From Steinernema hermaphroditum (Eukaryota > Nematoda > Chromadorea > Rhabditida > Steinernematidae), in assembly GCA_030435675.1 (NCBI GenBank), contig CM059622.1:17236001-17300000 (forward strand): a DNA stretch of 64,000 nucleotides. Reading direction: 5' to 3'. The notes beneath the pieces were generated by a model, which saw only the letters and a list, made by a program, of their open reading frames with translations, made no database searches and was not told the origin of the DNA. A program made the translations under genes and the position numbers. Numbering within the stretch: position 1 is the first letter of the stretch; every line of letters begins with the position of its first letter. Below are positions 9,713 to 22,800 of the stretch, in pieces.

Positions 9713-12681
9713 TCAGATTTGACATTCAGGAAGGCAGCTAAGCGCGCACAATTTAAGAACCCTCTCGTTATGACACAGTCCATGGATCTTCCACCACTTA
9801 CAGTAGCTACCGTAGTCCTTGCAGCGGATGACCCTATTAGTCACAATTTCTGTGGTCTCTGTCGTTGTGGGCGTGTCCGTGACCACTACAGTCGTCGGCT
9901 CTTCGGTGGTTCTTGTCGTAGTAGGCGCCTCCGTGGTTGTCGATGTAGTGGGCGCCTTAGTGGTCGTGGTTGTCGTTGTAGTGGGCGCCTCGGTTGTCGT
10001 AGTCGATGTAGTCGTCGAAGGAGTTGTTGTAGTTGTAGTGGTAGTGGTGGTACTTGTGATAGGAGTTGAGGTGTTGGTGGGAGCCTCTGTGCTCTGAGAA
10101 CTGTGGAAAGGGAAAAGAGTGGAAATGGTTCTGTAGGCCGATGGGAATCTCGTGGGACGTCCCTTTGGAGGTGGGCTGACGATGGGCTGAGAGAACTGGC
10201 CAATGAGTTCATCAGCGACGACCTTCACAGCCTCGAAGGTCTCCTCGGCGGTTTCGAGGATCTCGCTCTCCGGAAGGAGGAACCCATTGCCGAACATCGT
10301 GTTCTTCGGGCGAAGTTCCACGAGATAAGAGTAGGGAATGTGGAGTGTTCCCTTTGCGTAGTCATGTGACGCTCCAGAAGCCTCGTCTGAAGTGATCTAT
10401 TAGCAACATAGCTGTGCCGTAAACCCATACACATGAGATCGGCTCCAGTTCCTACGGCGTACTTCGTTCCATACATCTTGTGAAGTGCCTTCGTGGCTCT
10501 CAAAGCCAGAGGACGAAGGGCGGTACTGTAGTCCTGAGGGTAGGCTCGCTTGCGGTGGCCGTAAGGAATGAGCCAGAGTTGCGAATATGAGTGGAAAGTG
10601 ATGAATCCCTTCATGGGATTCCGTTCGAGGAAGTTCTTGACGGCGCGTGATTCAGGTTCACTGAAAGCGGCAGGACCGTGGTAGGTCTCATGACAAGGGT
10701 CGGAACTGGATCCGCTGACTGGAAAGTCATGGTATTAGGGTGGCACCGACTTGGAGTAGGTACAAACCTGCCCAGAACCAATCGAAATTACGATTAAGAT
10801 CGACGCCAGCACAGCAAAGAGTCTGGATCTGGTTGGAGCGGCAGACGGCGGGACGACGGTTTTTACGCCACATGCGATTCTAAAGGGCAGTTAGTTAATC
10901 GGAGGGGATTTTAAGTTAAAAATGAGAAGAATGGTTCAGTGCGGTTCCGTTTAGGAGGAAAGTGGGTAATTTCCCGTGTTACCACCAACTCATTTTTTAA
11001 CAAAACGTCAAAACTAGGGTTGGCATTCGAGTCGAAAATGCCGAGTCGAAAAAACCGACTTGAACTCGACTCGAAGTGTGAACCCTAGTCAAAACCCACC
11101 TTGGTATGGGTGTGATGGTATCCATCGGGGTTCATCACCGGAAGAATGTACCAGTCGATTCCATCCATGAGCTTTTGGATCGTCACGTCCATGTGATACA
11201 AGTTGACAAGACGGTCGATGATGTTCAGAGCGGTGGCCGGGGCGATCCACTCGCGTGCGTGGATCCCCGCATCTATCCACATCGACACCTTCTTCTCGCC
11301 AATCTTGTGCTTTCCGCTCAGTTTGACAACAATGAGCGAACGGTTCTCGTGAGTTCTTCCGATCTCCTGCAGACTGACAAGATCGGGATTTTGTCGTTGG
11401 AGTTCGTAGAGATAATCCTCGATGACGGGCCATGTGTTGTACTTGTCGAGTTGGAAACCTTCGTTAAGTTGGTAGAAAGAAGGTGTCTCGGGCGACTTTT
11501 CGCTTTTGATCGCTCTAAAGGCAACATAACTGTGTGTTTCATTTTTTCTTTCGTATCTTACTGTTCCAAGTCGTTAATGGCGACAATGAAGTCGAGTTGT
11601 TTACTTTCCAGATCGCGAACAAAAATCTCCGCATCATCGGGGGCTACAGTTACATCGACTATTCCGCCGATGTGGGACGGTTCTTGCCAAAAGTCGAGTT
11701 CGTAGGGTGACTGAACCCCCGACAGGTCTCGGAGGTACTTGAGGTTCTCATCATTCCGAGGGGTTATGCGGATTAGTTTGTAGCTATAAGATGACTGTAT
11801 TACAATTCCTGCATTGAATGCCATCAAGAAGAAATGTCATAAAATCTCTTGAGGTTCACATAGACCTCATGATGGTAAGCCGTGATTAACCTTTGAGCCT
11901 TACTACAAATGTGTTGGGGCGGCGCTATTAGAAACTGACTATAAAAGGTCGTCTCCTCTGCCACCAGCCTCCGACCTCCCCCTTGTGGATCCCATCTCCT
12001 TCCATCATGTCATGTGCCTAATTACAACAAAGACGTGCTTTAATCAGACTTTCTATTGGGTTAATCGATACATGCTCGAGAGAGCTGAACCCGGATTAAG
12101 GAAAATGAACACCTTCAGAAGGTCAAATTTAACTTCAACCTAAAAAGCTTTCTTCCTGCTGTTTCTTGCTGCCTCTTCAAATCGTAGATTTTAAAACACT
12201 CGAAAAAGAGCTCTTGTGCATGTAATGTGCTAGAAGTTTTGGCAACGCATCAAGGAGTTCACACCATAAATGAGTTTGCTGACAAACAATTTCTATAAAG
12301 GACAGTCAGGCAATGACATATCCTAATATTCAGCGATATTACCAGTAGCACGTTACTTTTAGTATAGTACGGTATGTTTCCCGTTTTCAAAGCAGAATGT
12401 TTTCGAGATCAAAAATTTTACTCGAGGAGCTTCAATTTGTGTATTTTTGAACACTATACAAAAACACCACGCTCAACATAGAACCTCATAGCCTCTTAGG
12501 AGAATCCCTTTAAAGATCACACGTTGAATGTGATATGATATTGGTGGTGTATTGGCATCACTTACTCCCTGTAGTTTCTTGGGGCGCTGTCATCGTAGAA
12601 CTTCCGCAAATGCGGATCGACTGCGGCGGATAATCCGACGAGAAGCGCGAACAGAAGGCACGAGCTCAGACGAACGGCCAT
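9713..12681 (-). CDS. SURO-1-like zinc carboxypeptidase (peptidase M14A) with C-terminal ShKT domain
   Basis: Secreted metallocarboxypeptidase. C. elegans suro-1 (a suppressor of a rol-6 collagen allele) has this architecture, so a cuticle role is likely. Six exons: 12681..12566, 11783..11562, 11514..11100, 10879..10768, 10718..10431 and 10386..9713, 608 aa, phases consistent. Order: signal peptide (MAVRLSSCLLFALLVGLSAA), activation propeptide, catalytic domain, Thr-rich linker, ShKT domain. Zinc ligands are H198 and E201 (GIHAREW) and H331 (TFHSYSQL). Y394 and E408 (YLVELRP) match the catalytic Tyr248 and Glu270 of carboxypeptidase A, so the enzyme should be active. The tail ends with six cysteines in ShKT spacing (RCKDYGSYC ... 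SCLPEC). Intron 1 is 782 bp, far longer than the rest; intron 3 (220 bp) carries a small inverted-repeat element. TTTCAG at 12698..12693 lies 11 nt before the ATG. Which of several nematode paralogues this is remains open. Confidence 0.93.
11014..11088. repeat. Short palindromic MITE-like element in carboxypeptidase intron 3
   Basis: A 75-bp imperfect palindrome runs from CTAGGGTTGGCATTCG to GAACCCTAG, with TCGAGTCG-type inner repeats. It is bordered on both sides by TCAAAA, a likely target-site duplication. A second copy with the same ends is at 55094-55180, which supports a mobile family. Confidence 0.75.
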
Positions 12682-15004
12682 CACCCTGAGGTCTGAAAGA
12701 AGAAAAATGCCTGAGGACGAGGCGACCGGGGAACAAAGGGGCCGCCGCCACCCACTCCAACGAGTGACCATTGAAGTGGGTGCGCGCGGACGCGCCGTGA
12801 GTTCGAAAGCGGAGAAGCGACTTCGGACTGACGCTCGCACCGTTATATAGTCCGTGGAGAGTCCCTCGTGAGTGGCGCGATTTTTTGCTCTCGATCAAAG
12901 GATGAACAGGGCGATGAATGGGACAAAGGAGGTTTTATGGAAATTCCGAGGTTGAAAGGCGGTGTTGCAAGTGTGGCGACGTTGCAACTTAGGTTTGTTT
13001 ACATTTTACGACGCATGTGGATACTTTGCGAAACATTCGATGGGATGTACATTTATATATATTTGGATGTTGAGTGGATGCGGCCAATTAACGTTCTTTT
13101 AACTACGGTTGGAGAAAGGCGATCATGAAATTCCAATGCTACTGAAAAAATGATCTCTGTTTTTGATTAGAAAATTTTACTGAAAACTCATAGGGACACT
13201 GGCTGCTGTGGCATCATATCGTAGAAGGTTTGCTGCGGTGGCTGACAGCGAAATTCGTTTGAGAGGACTGCGAAGCAGGGGGATGCTCAAGAGTCAGGAG
13301 GTGCTCTTGAGGCGACACCCTGTTTTGATCGGGGTGTTGAGGAATCTGAGGGGCGGCCGTCTAAATGGTCTCGAGAATACCCGCTTCTTGGGATTTATGC
13401 GCTCGACTGGACGGCTTGGAATTCTTAGGGTGGGTCGGAACTGCACCTACAGGTCAGTATCATTCCGGCGGTAACAGCGAACGATTCCAAGCTTGCTTCT
13501 GATGGTGTACTAACTAACCCAATGCTTGAGTAGCTGGCGGAGTAGCTCGATTTTGCGCATTCTTTTTGTTTTGACAAGAACAGAGGTTGTACATTTCTGT
13601 GCGCTTAGGCTTAGGTTCTAGCCGCTATAAGATGTGCTTGTCATAGGCGCTTGTCATCGCTTGTCGCTCGTTTTGAATAACGTTTAAAATCACACCCTAA
13701 GACGCCTTTAAATCGCAGCGTTTTACATGGCAAATGATTGAGTCTTTATTAGAGCCTCTGTTTATGGAAGGGGTTGTTGGGGGACACCATCGAATGGGAT
13801 GTTGTCCGAAAACTTTGTATGGATGAGGATCGGAAAGTACATAAAAGAATTGAAATGGTAGAAAAGACACCGTTGATACTGATACTGTTCAAATAGTGAA
13901 TGTACACACAGCAAACGGCTCAATAAATGAAACTTTCCTTTTTCCTATAGCCCTTTGTTACGTAAAGAACCTCTTTATCTCATGCCGGATGGCTCACATA
14001 ATTCAGCTTCTAGCTTCAATAATCGCTTTTCTTCAGTGACCTTGGTGACACATCGTGTCCGCAGCGTCATCCGTTGTCCTCGGCAGCTCAGCAAACACTG
14101 TCTTCTTCACATATTAAGCACGATTTTCGGGACTTTTTGCTTTGACCAGATTTCCGTCTTTTTCATACAATTAACAGGCAACAATCGAATCCTTTTATAG
14201 CCGTTTTTCTGTTTTTACGGCGATTTGTTTACCGTTTGTTTACGGTTGGCCACTTGACGCCTCTTCACGGAGTCACTTGAGAGACGTGAAAACTCTTCAA
14301 ATCCGCTGAACACCCGATTAGTCGGTCGTGATTTGGACGCACGTGTTTTTCGGCGTGTCAAACTGTTTGCACGTTTGCCGATGGGCTGCGGCGGCCTTTG
14401 TGCTGTGCACCCTTTGAACCCGAGAAACAACAATAGTGAACGTCGGAGTTCGGTATCCTTTTGTGGACTGAATCCTTTCTTTCGGGTTTGCAGAGGTAAT
14501 GCGACATTTTGATCATTTCTCTACATACTTATTGATCCACCGATGTGCAAGTTTGTACCCAATAATGATTTTGTAGTCTGTTCTTTTTCGATCGCCACAA
14601 AAGGCTCGTGGCGAGACCCAAAAAATCTAAACAACGTTTCACGGCGTGTCCAAGCGGACATTTTCGCGTCTGCGGTAAATTTGGTAAAGGTGGTAATTGT
14701 CGGATGTCAGGAAACCGACTTAGCCAGATCTCACTGAGTTTGAGTTTGAGTCACGAGATTAAAGCCTTTTGTGGTGATCGAAAAAAACGCGTAGAAGAAG
14801 AAGCCCTGCGCCACCCTCTCAAGCCGAAGAACTTCGAAGTCGGCGCCGCCAGCTGCTCCCATCATGGGCTTCCGCTTCGCCCGATACGATTGTGCTACTT
14901 CCCCATCGATTTGAAGCCCGCGCACATGTGATGGGACAGCCTAGAGGCAGCGACTTCGGTGCGCATGATTTATTTGTAGTACACAGAGGGAGGAAACAAA
15001 AAAG
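12682..15004. other. Intergenic between ground-like gene and carboxypeptidase; no supported gene
   Basis: This 2.3-kb stretch holds the carboxypeptidase promoter side and the 3' flank of the ground-like gene. A TATA-like element lies at 12843-12849. GC-rich open frames occur at 13200-13470 on both strands: the minus strand is Pro/Gln-rich and one frame ends QQTFYDMMPQQPVSL. I could not connect any of them to an ATG and splice sites. AATAAA at 14974..14969 is the ground-like gene's poly(A) signal, 31 nt after its stop. Confidence 0.5.
12843..12849 (-). promoter_or_regulatory. TATA-like box upstream of the carboxypeptidase gene
   Basis: On the minus strand the sequence reads ACTATATAACGG, about 162 nt before the ATG and about 145 nt before the TTTCAG acceptor. 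This would leave an outron of roughly 115-120 nt if transcription starts about 30 nt downstream. Position and sequence are suggestive only. Confidence 0.45.
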
Positions 15005-15474
15005 TCAACCAAATAACGCCATAACATGACAAGAAAGTTTACGGGAATCGTCGTTATAACTACAGTAGGCATCCCCATTGGTGACAAAAGACGATTTATT
15101 TTCGGCACAAGCCACGAAGAATTGCTGCCCTAATTCCGTTTCCAAGGCTTCTTGGATCGCGAGCTTCGCTTGTTGGGGATCCACGAACTCCTTCATCGCC
15201 TAGCGAGATCAAATGACACTACAATCCTACTGTCTCCTACCGTTTGCATAATCATTTTCCAGCGACTCTGAGGACATTCAAGTTCGTTCTCTGTTCGAAC
15301 GGGCGCCTCCAGCACAAGACCTTCTTGGACAGGAGCCTCGCGTTTGCGACGTCCGCAGCCGCCACAGCCTCCACAACAGCAGCCTCCACCTCCTCCGAAG
15401 AGGCCTGGACATCCGACGGCGGCCTCGAAGACAAGGACGCAGATGAAGATGAATAGGACATAGTTCCGGGGCAT
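15005..15474 (-). CDS. Ground-like (GRL) domain secreted protein
   Basis: Small secreted nematode protein of the hedgehog-related ground-like group; these are made in hypodermis and pharynx and linked to cuticle. Two exons, 15474..15241 and 15199..15005, with a 41-nt intron in phase 0, give 142 aa. The N terminus is a signal peptide (MPRNYVLFIFICVLVFEAA) followed by a Gly/Cys-rich stretch with CCCGGCGGCG and a dibasic RRKR site that looks like a furin-type processing site. The C-terminal ground-like domain starts at ECPQSRWKMIMQ and includes QFFVACAENKSSFV, DAYCSY and a final Cys (LSCHVMALFG), the usual cysteine pattern. TTTATAAAT lies about 40 nt before the ATG. No acceptor sits close to the start, so this gene may not be trans-spliced. 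Which grl gene it matches cannot be told. Confidence 0.9.
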
Positions 15475-15510
15475 AGTTCAGAGTGAAACGTAATCGCCAT
15501 CACTTTCTCC

Positions 15511-15519
15511 ATTTATAAA
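15511..15519 (-). promoter_or_regulatory. TATA box of the ground-like gene
   Basis: The minus strand reads TTTATAAATGG here, 37-45 nt upstream of the ATG at 15474. The spacing leaves a very short 5' UTR, typical of highly expressed nematode cuticle genes. Confidence 0.6.
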
Positions 15520-17689
15520 GAGAGAATTGACCTCGAAATTACTTCACTTTCGTGGCGCATTTCACACCGACGGCCCTCGCCGATTTAGGTGTTTTCGTGG
15601 TCGTTTTTTCGTTGCGTAGATTTTAGGGCGAAAGGATTTAGGACACTTTCACGGTGCGCCTGTAATTGAGGCTGTAACCGATCTGAGTGGATCGTATAAC
15701 TTGCTGGCTTCTTCAAGTAATGCAAATCAAATAATGCAAAAGTTTATCTCATTTCTCCTTGATTCCGGACTTTCAGTGTGATATCCGGTGGCAATGCGGG
15801 TGAAGTAGAGAGGTGGTGACGGTGCTGAAGCTTAGAAGTGGGCAAGAAATATTGAATTGCTCACGAAATTTGGAAGGGTCTTTCCACGAAAAATTTGCGC
15901 ACCATTTCCTTCTGCCGGCAGGTTTATAATGGAAATTAGTGATTACCACAGTTTTTCTCCCTGTTCTCGCGAGCTGCGCGATTTCACCAGAAAATCTAAG
16001 CGTAGCTTTGTTCAGCATCGCTTAGCGCATCTAAAGAACTCGGTTTTGCGCCGATCTGAGCAAAAATCCGCAGAGAAATAAGCTTCATATTAGCTTGAGC
16101 TTTCAATATCCCGGGTCTTGGCCCATTTCTGGCATAGAACAGGGAGCTTTCAAGGGATGTGCACATTACAGTGAACCAACAAACGTAAAAATATCAACAA
16201 TAACAACAAGCAAGCACAGTTAAAACGACTCAGAGTTCGACTCTCAACATTCTCAACATCTCAACACTTTTGGAATCGGATTACTGGTGGTGAGAGCCAG
16301 CGAAAAAAGGAACGCTGCATGTATTTGTCCTCTGCTGTAACTGTTTTAAGAGCTCCACCAGGCGATCCGTTAACAATAGACGACGCACGTTCAAGGTCCC
16401 AATTGCGAGTCGGCTGACTTCTTTGGGTGGAACATTCGTGACGCTGTTGCTTCAAGGCTTCTGCGCCACGGGGTCCGCTGACAGTGAGGGTGAAGAGGGT
16501 GGCCGACCGTTCAAAACCCAGAGGAGAGTAGGATCTTGCCTGCGGTAGATGTGTTTTTTGTTGTTTGTTTAGACGACCTAATCAAATTGACAACTGAGAA
16601 TATTCTGGGAAAAGTGTAAGGTTGAGTTGAGTGCTTTTTAAGGTAACTGCTTTTTTGTTCTCTTTTTGCTTCTCGTTCTTCTCGTTTTACACATTGAACA
16701 CGTGTGATCTATCGTTTAAAAGGGCAGTTTCATGAATGAAATTGGGTTCTCAAATCGCTTGAAAACTTTTTTAGGGATAGCTTTTCAGGGTTTTCAGGGT
16801 GTGTACTTACTTGCCTTTTTTACTTTCAAACGTGCTCACAACGCTTCTTCGCGGATGGCGTAAATGTATACCGTTGACAATTAGCTCTTCCTGTTTGCTC
16901 TCCTCGTCCACCTCCACTCTCCTTTCCAAAGGTCGCCCTTCCGTCGCTCCACAAACAACCTCCTCAGAGTTCGCTTTTTGCGTTCGCCCCACTTTCCGCA
17001 TTGTAATGCGCTCTATCACTTTCGCATTCCTCCACCCGAATCACCTTCTTTCTCGCCTCCGAACTACGCGGAGGGCAAAACACTCCCGATTTACAACGCG
17101 ATCGCCTGGCAGCGCCGGTAAACAGATGTATGTGTAAGTGCCACCGACTGACTGTTTTCGCCGCCGCAAACCTCTCCGCCTGCCGTTAATTGCCATCGGT
17201 TATTTATCACAGTACGCAGAGTTCCGCTCATCAATAGAGCGACAATTCCTGAGGATAAACAGTGACTCGTCTTGACACCCACACTCCCTCCGCAAACACA
17301 TCAGTTTAACGTCTAAACTGCAGACGATGCGACAAGCATCGAATCTTAGTCGATAGCGTTCAGTTTACCAAGAAAACGGAAAAGTCGTTAAAGGGTCGTA
17401 AAGGCCTATTGGTGACGTGTGTGCACAAAATCAGGATCCCTTCGGATCTGCCAACAGAAAGAGAAAGTCAGAAGGATGGTCGAAAACAGGGCAGTGCGAA
17501 GAAGCCATAATTAGAGAGACCGGTATAAAAATGACATACCGTGCGATCAGGGCCGCATGTTTCCAACATCACACCCCTAAAGCAGGTCCAAGACGAGCAG
17601 ATTCGTTTAAATCTTTAGGGCTTTCTTTATGGATCAATGGAGGGTAATTATAGACTGCTAACACATATCAATCACTTTGAAACTGCGCC

Positions 17690-17900
17690 ATTTCGTGAGT
17701 CCAAGTGGCCATTTGATCTTGTTTTCGTATAAATACAGCAAAGTGCATCCTACGCATATTTTGAGTTCCCAGAAGAACTTTGCAGTTTCTCATAATCCAA
17801 TGGAGTTGATTTACTCCGAGAGGAAGAGCTCATCAAAACAACGTTTTCTGTAGGCATATTACGAGAAAAGCATTGCTAGCATGCATGACTTTGGGGTCCC
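17690..17900 (+). repeat. Degenerate copy of the 360-bp repeat family
   Basis: Blocks AAGTGGCCATTTGATCTTG, GAGCTCATCAAAAC and TGGGGTCCCAAAAG match parts of the inverted repeat at 18078-18440 and 33071-33440. The open frame found in the better copies is broken here by stop codons. Spacing differs, so this is an old or rearranged relative. Confidence 0.5.
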
Positions 17901-18077
17901 AAAAGTCGTCGGCCAAGGTACTACCCGCTTAGGCCACACACACCAAAATTTCGAAGGGTGTTTACATGACCAGGTGTGCCTTTACGCAGGCGCCCTTTTG
18001 GGGTTGAAGTTCGCTAATGAAGGCTAATGAAGGCGGACTCTCTGGATAGATCTTGTTTGTCCCAATTATTACATGGA

Positions 18078-18440
18078 GACGCCTCAAGAAAAATGACGTT
18101 CAAAGATAATACATTATGAGAAACGGTTGTTTATCTTTGAGCGTCACTCTCCTTCAGGCACCCAATCTGCACGTTGTGTGTAAATGAAAGTGGACTAAAT
18201 CGCTTCGATGAGCTCTTTTTCTCGGCGCAAAACAAGAAGAGTGATGGATGTTGAGTATTTGCAGCGCTGAAGTACTCCGAATGGAGAATCTGCGCACGAC
18301 GTGAAGGGGCTTTGGACTTTAGATGTGATGTTCCCGTGCACAACAACATCAAATGGCCTCTTACACTTATGATGTGACGCATTTCGCTTTATGGACATGG
18401 GCTGAACTTTGGGACCCCATAAGGAACAATGTGATGATGT
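18078..18440 (-). repeat. 360-bp dispersed repeat, copy A (inverted relative to 33071-33440)
   Basis: The minus strand here matches the plus strand at 33071-33440 almost base for base, from CTTATG through CCATAAAGCGAAA to CTTGAGGCGTCT. Both copies keep one open frame containing HHKCKRPFDVV and ending LLVLRREKELI-(E/K)-AI. No terminal inverted repeats or obvious target-site duplications were seen. It could be a non-autonomous element or a duplicated gene fragment. Confidence 0.8.
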
Positions 18441-19791
18441 AGGATGTAAAGTACATGCAAAAAAATAAAAAAAATTCACAAATTGGAACCAGTCACGTCT
18501 TACTGATGTTCGTTTTCCTGCTCCTCTGTTTGCTTTTCCGCAAGCTCACTTCTCATCCAAAGATTGCCTTTCGCCTATTGGCAAACAAAGTGCCGGTGTT
18601 GGTGCTGGATCCACTTTACATCAATCTTGTCCTGATTTTTGACCTTAGATCTGTACGCACACTTCATAAAAGAACTCCTGCCATTTCAGCCAGGGACAAC
18701 AGATCCTCAGGATAAAAGAAATTGCATGGATGACAGATTCAAGGGGCATTTGCCATACATTCCACTTGTGTATACTTCATAAAGTCACACTTCGCATTGA
18801 GCCTGTTTCCAAATCCGGGCTTGACTTAGGCTCCGGATTAGGCTCATTTCCATTGATTTAAAGCGAGCTCTGTCATCTTGGTGGCTGCGGCCTCTGGCCT
18901 CTCGCATAACGCAATTATTGTTGGTCTTCTTCCATAAAGGTGCTCCATCTGGTACACTGAATACCCTACTACCCTATTTATAGGATCTGTTATCACTAGG
19001 TTCTATTATTCCAGGGATCTGTTATCCTGGTGGTGCAATTTCCCACTGGCGTCATCCAATCCAAATAGCAAAGGCCCGAAGAGCGAGATTGAAGTATTCC
19101 AACTTTTTGCTTTGCCATGTGGATTTGCTTTATGACCTTTCCTAGGGTAGTGTTCCGCATGTCCAGCTCTTCAAACAAGGAATTTCTCTAACTCTATGTA
19201 TTTCCAACAATTTTTATAAGAAACCGTAGCATAAAGTGTGAATAGTAGTGATGACAAACGGAGAATTGAGAGAAGAGAACGAGAACAGGACCGTCTTTCG
19301 TCATTGTCGCTGCTGCCGGAAAAGAAAGCGGATAGCAGAGAAGCGCAGAGGAAGCGAGAAAAGAGAGTGGAGAAGTACGGAGGAGTGGGAAAGATGACAC
19401 AGTCGCTGTTCTCCAGGGGCCACTCAACACAGTAGAACTCAACACTCGCGCACGTCAAGTCACGTCGGGGAGAAAAAACGGGCTAAGAAAGCGACTCTCA
19501 CCACGATGATGCGTATACGGTATTGTATATTTATATTAAAAAAGAGAAACAACGAAGAGAAGTGGTGGTGATGGGTAGAGTGGGGGACGAAAACTATACA
19601 AAAGCTGGCGAGAGCTAATGGGAACTCGACGATCTCGGGATCGGCGTTCCGAAGAGAGAGAAGATAGGCACTCTGTACACGTCGGATGGGGCCAGGTGGG
19701 GGGATAACAATGAGACGGAGAGTGGTGAAGATAGAGAGAGAAGACGACTGCTGCTGATGGAGATGACAGGAGAAACACGAAAAAGGAAAAA

Positions 19792-19797
19792 TTTATT
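19792..19797 (-). terminator. Poly(A) signal AATAAA of paramyosin
   Basis: The minus strand reads AAAATAAATTTTT, 55 nt after the paramyosin stop codon. Confidence 0.7.
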
Positions 19798-19851
19798 TTG
19801 GAGAATATAGGAAAGGACTAGACATGGACAGCTTCTTCGGAAGCGCGACGC

Positions 19852-22800
19852 TTAGATCTCATCCTCGAGCACGTACACCTTGGGCGAGGCGCTCTTGCCG
19901 GTGACGACGGAGGAGCGGTGTTTCGCGCGGATGAGGTGCAGGGAGCTCTCGGCCTGATCGGCGCGGCCCTCGGCGTCTTCCAACTCGTGCTGGTATCGGC
20001 GGACTCGTTGCAGATGGGCCATGGTCAGGGATTCCTAGATGGGCAATAGGTTACGGTATGTGTCGCGAGCCAAGGGCGTGCAGGAGCGATATAGGAGATA
20101 GTGAAGAGGAACTTACGGCTTCGCTGAGCTGACGCTTCTGGATGTTCATCTTCTCGAGCAGACGGTCGGCGGTGTCCTGGGCCATGACGAAGTTCTTGTG
20201 CTCCTCGTCGACGAGCATCTGGACTTCCTTGATGCGGCGGTCCTTCTTGCGCAGGGCGTTCTGGGTCTCCTTGTGGCGGCGGGTCTCCTCGTCGAGAGCG
20301 GTTTCCAAGTCGCGGATGCGAGTCTCCAGCTTGGCGATGACGCGCTTTCCTCCGAGCAGCGCGGCTGCCTCGGCCTCCTGGATCTGCACCTGGAGCTGCT
20401 TGACCTGCTCCTCGAGCGACTTGCGGAGGGCGTCGATCTTCATCGAGTGCTCCTGCTCCTCGTGGAGCTGCTCCACGGCGCGGGCGGCATCAGCGAGGGC
20501 GCGGTTGGCGCGCTCGTCGGCGGCATGCAGTTCCTTGGTGGCCTCGTCGAGGTCGGCCTGGGCGGTGGCCAGTTCGGTCTCGAGCTTGTTCTTGATGGCG
20601 GTGAGGTTGTTGTTGATGGAGGTGAGGTCGGAGATGCGTCCGTTGGCCTCCTCAAGATCGCATTCGGCCTGCTTGCGGGCGCGGATGGCGTTGTCCAAGG
20701 CGGTCTTGCACTCCTCGAGTTCGGCGGAGAGGGCCGAAACCTTGCGCTGAGCAAGGGCGTACTGAAAGGATACAGTATTAGAGGCGTACCACCATATTTT
20801 GTTTGAGAGCGAAGACCAAACTTTTCAGAAAACATAAAGATTGTTATTTGGATTTTCCATTTGACTTGAAACTACGACGATTCTAAGACGTACCTGGTCG
20901 AGGGTCTGCTGGAGCTGGCGCTGAGTATCTTCGAGGGTGGCCTGGAGAACCTTGATCTGTTCGGACTGCTTCTTGATGGTCTTCTGGGCTTCGATGTTGG
21001 CGCGGTTCAGGTTGTCGACGGTCATTTCGAGCTCGGCGATCTCGGCCTGGTACTTCTTCTTCAGACGCGAGATCTCGGCCTTCATGCGAGCCTCGGCATC
21101 GGCCAAAGCGGCGGTGAGTCGGTCGATTTCGAACTGCATGTTCTTGCGCAGGGCTTCCATCTCCTCCTCCTTCTCCTGGAGACGACGCTCCATTTCGACG
21201 CGGAGCTGCTGGAGCTCGGCGAGGGCACGCTGGGCGCGGTTCTCGGCGTCGCGGCGCTGGGCATCCGACTCCTTCAGGGCCGTCTGGAGCTCGCGGATCT
21301 CGCTGGCGAGACGGGCGTTCTCCAAGTCGAGCTCGTGCAGCTTGCGGTTGGCATCGGCAAGGGCCTCCTTGGCCTCGTGGAGGTCGTCTGGAAAAGGTCG
21401 AGATTAGATGAGGTACTATCGACCTAGGAATCTTTTGAGGTGGCGCTTTAAAGAGATTAAAAAAGGGCCATCTTTAGCGTCTATTCGATGGGAAGTGCCC
21501 GTAAATAAAGAGCTTTAAAACTGAAAATGTGGAGGCCAAGGTGTCTAAGGGTATTCGCGATGCTTTCTGATTTGAATGCCTTACCCTGGAGCTTCTTGTT
21601 CTCGCGAGCGAGAGCTTCCTTCTGCTCGACAGCCTTCTCGTAGAGGTGCTTCATCTTCTGCAACTCAGCGAGGGCGGCACGAGCCTCGCGCTGAGCAGCC
21701 TCGAGCTCGACGGTGAGTTCGTCGATGCGAGTCTTGAGTTCGTTGACGGTTCGTTCGAGTTGCTCCTTGGCGCGCTCGAGGATGGCGATGGTGTTTTGCG
21801 CCTTCTCGAGGTCGACGATGAGCACCTCGACTTCGCTCTGGAGGCGCGACTTGGCCTTCTCGAGCTGCGAGATCTTGGTGAGCATGATCTCGATCTGCTC
21901 CTCGTACTCGGCCTGTTTCTGCAGCATCTTCTTGCGCAGGTCCTCGACCTCCTCGTGGTGAAGGGCGACCTCGGCGTCGAACTTGCTCTTCCACTGCGAG
22001 ATTTCGGTGTTGGCCAGCGAGAGCTTGTGCTCGGCCTCGGCGCGCGCCGTCGACTCCTCGTCGAGGGCCGTGCGCACAGAGTCGAGCTCCAGCTGCACCT
22101 GGTGAAGCTGAGCCTGCATCTGCGAGCGCTCCTAAACGATCATCATCGCATCAGCTACCGTAATCAAAAAGGAGAAACATACGCGTTCGGCATCCTCAAG
22201 ACGACGGCGAGCCTCTTCGAGCTGCTGGGCGAGCTGGTACTTGACGTGCTGAAGGTTGTCGAGCTGGACCTTCTGGTCGTGCACCTCCTTGAGGAGGTCG
22301 TTGTTCTCAGCCTGGAGGCGCTGGCGCTGTTGGGCCAACTCATTGACGTGCTTGTTGAGGTCTTCGACCTTGTTGGTGAGTTCGATCGTTTGGGCTTCGA
22401 AGCGCTCGGCGGCCTTCTCAGCGATGTGCTGAAGCAAAGAGAAGATCAGTAAGCTGCCTTTATCATCAGTCAAACAAGTGAAAAGGTACTGGACGACCCT
22501 ATCTCAAACGGACGCCAAATCCTCAAAATAAGCTATGTGTGCCTTATTTTCCACTTCTTAATCGGTGAAACTATCTGTCGCAAAAAATATGGACGAATCG
22601 CAGAAAATTGAAACCAACCTAAGGAGGATTATGCAGAGTTTTCATAATGATACTCGTCTTTAAGAAAGTCCACTTTTCATCTATAGAAGAACACAATAAT
22701 AACATTGGTTGATTTTGCCTTAACCCGTTATTGTTTGAACCAGAGCCCACTTCTACGTTGTCTCGAAAGTTCCAGGGGAAGTATGGATACTTCAAGAGAG

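Larger units (their letters stand above)
15475..19851. other. 4.4-kb intergenic region between ground-like gene and paramyosin
   Basis: It includes the ground-like promoter at the left, the paramyosin 3' UTR at the right, and a repeat family at about 17.69-18.44 kb. The remainder (15.52-17.6 kb and 18.5-19.7 kb) shows only short open frames without family signatures. GGATCTGTTATC occurs twice near 18983 and 19014. Confidence 0.5.

Noticed and set aside
9719..10097. Val-rich and Cys/Arg-rich plus-strand frames
   Set aside because: They are antisense to the Thr-rich linker of the carboxypeptidase and start at TTG or similar codons.
13208..13474. 88-codon basic plus frame
   Set aside because: It begins at GTG, has no family signature, and the opposite strand shows equally long Pro/Gln-rich frames.
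20142..22452. Long plus-strand open frames of 202-268 codons opposite paramyosin
   Set aside because: They are antisense shadows of GC-rich coiled-coil codons; the minus strand gives an exact paramyosin with consistent splicing.
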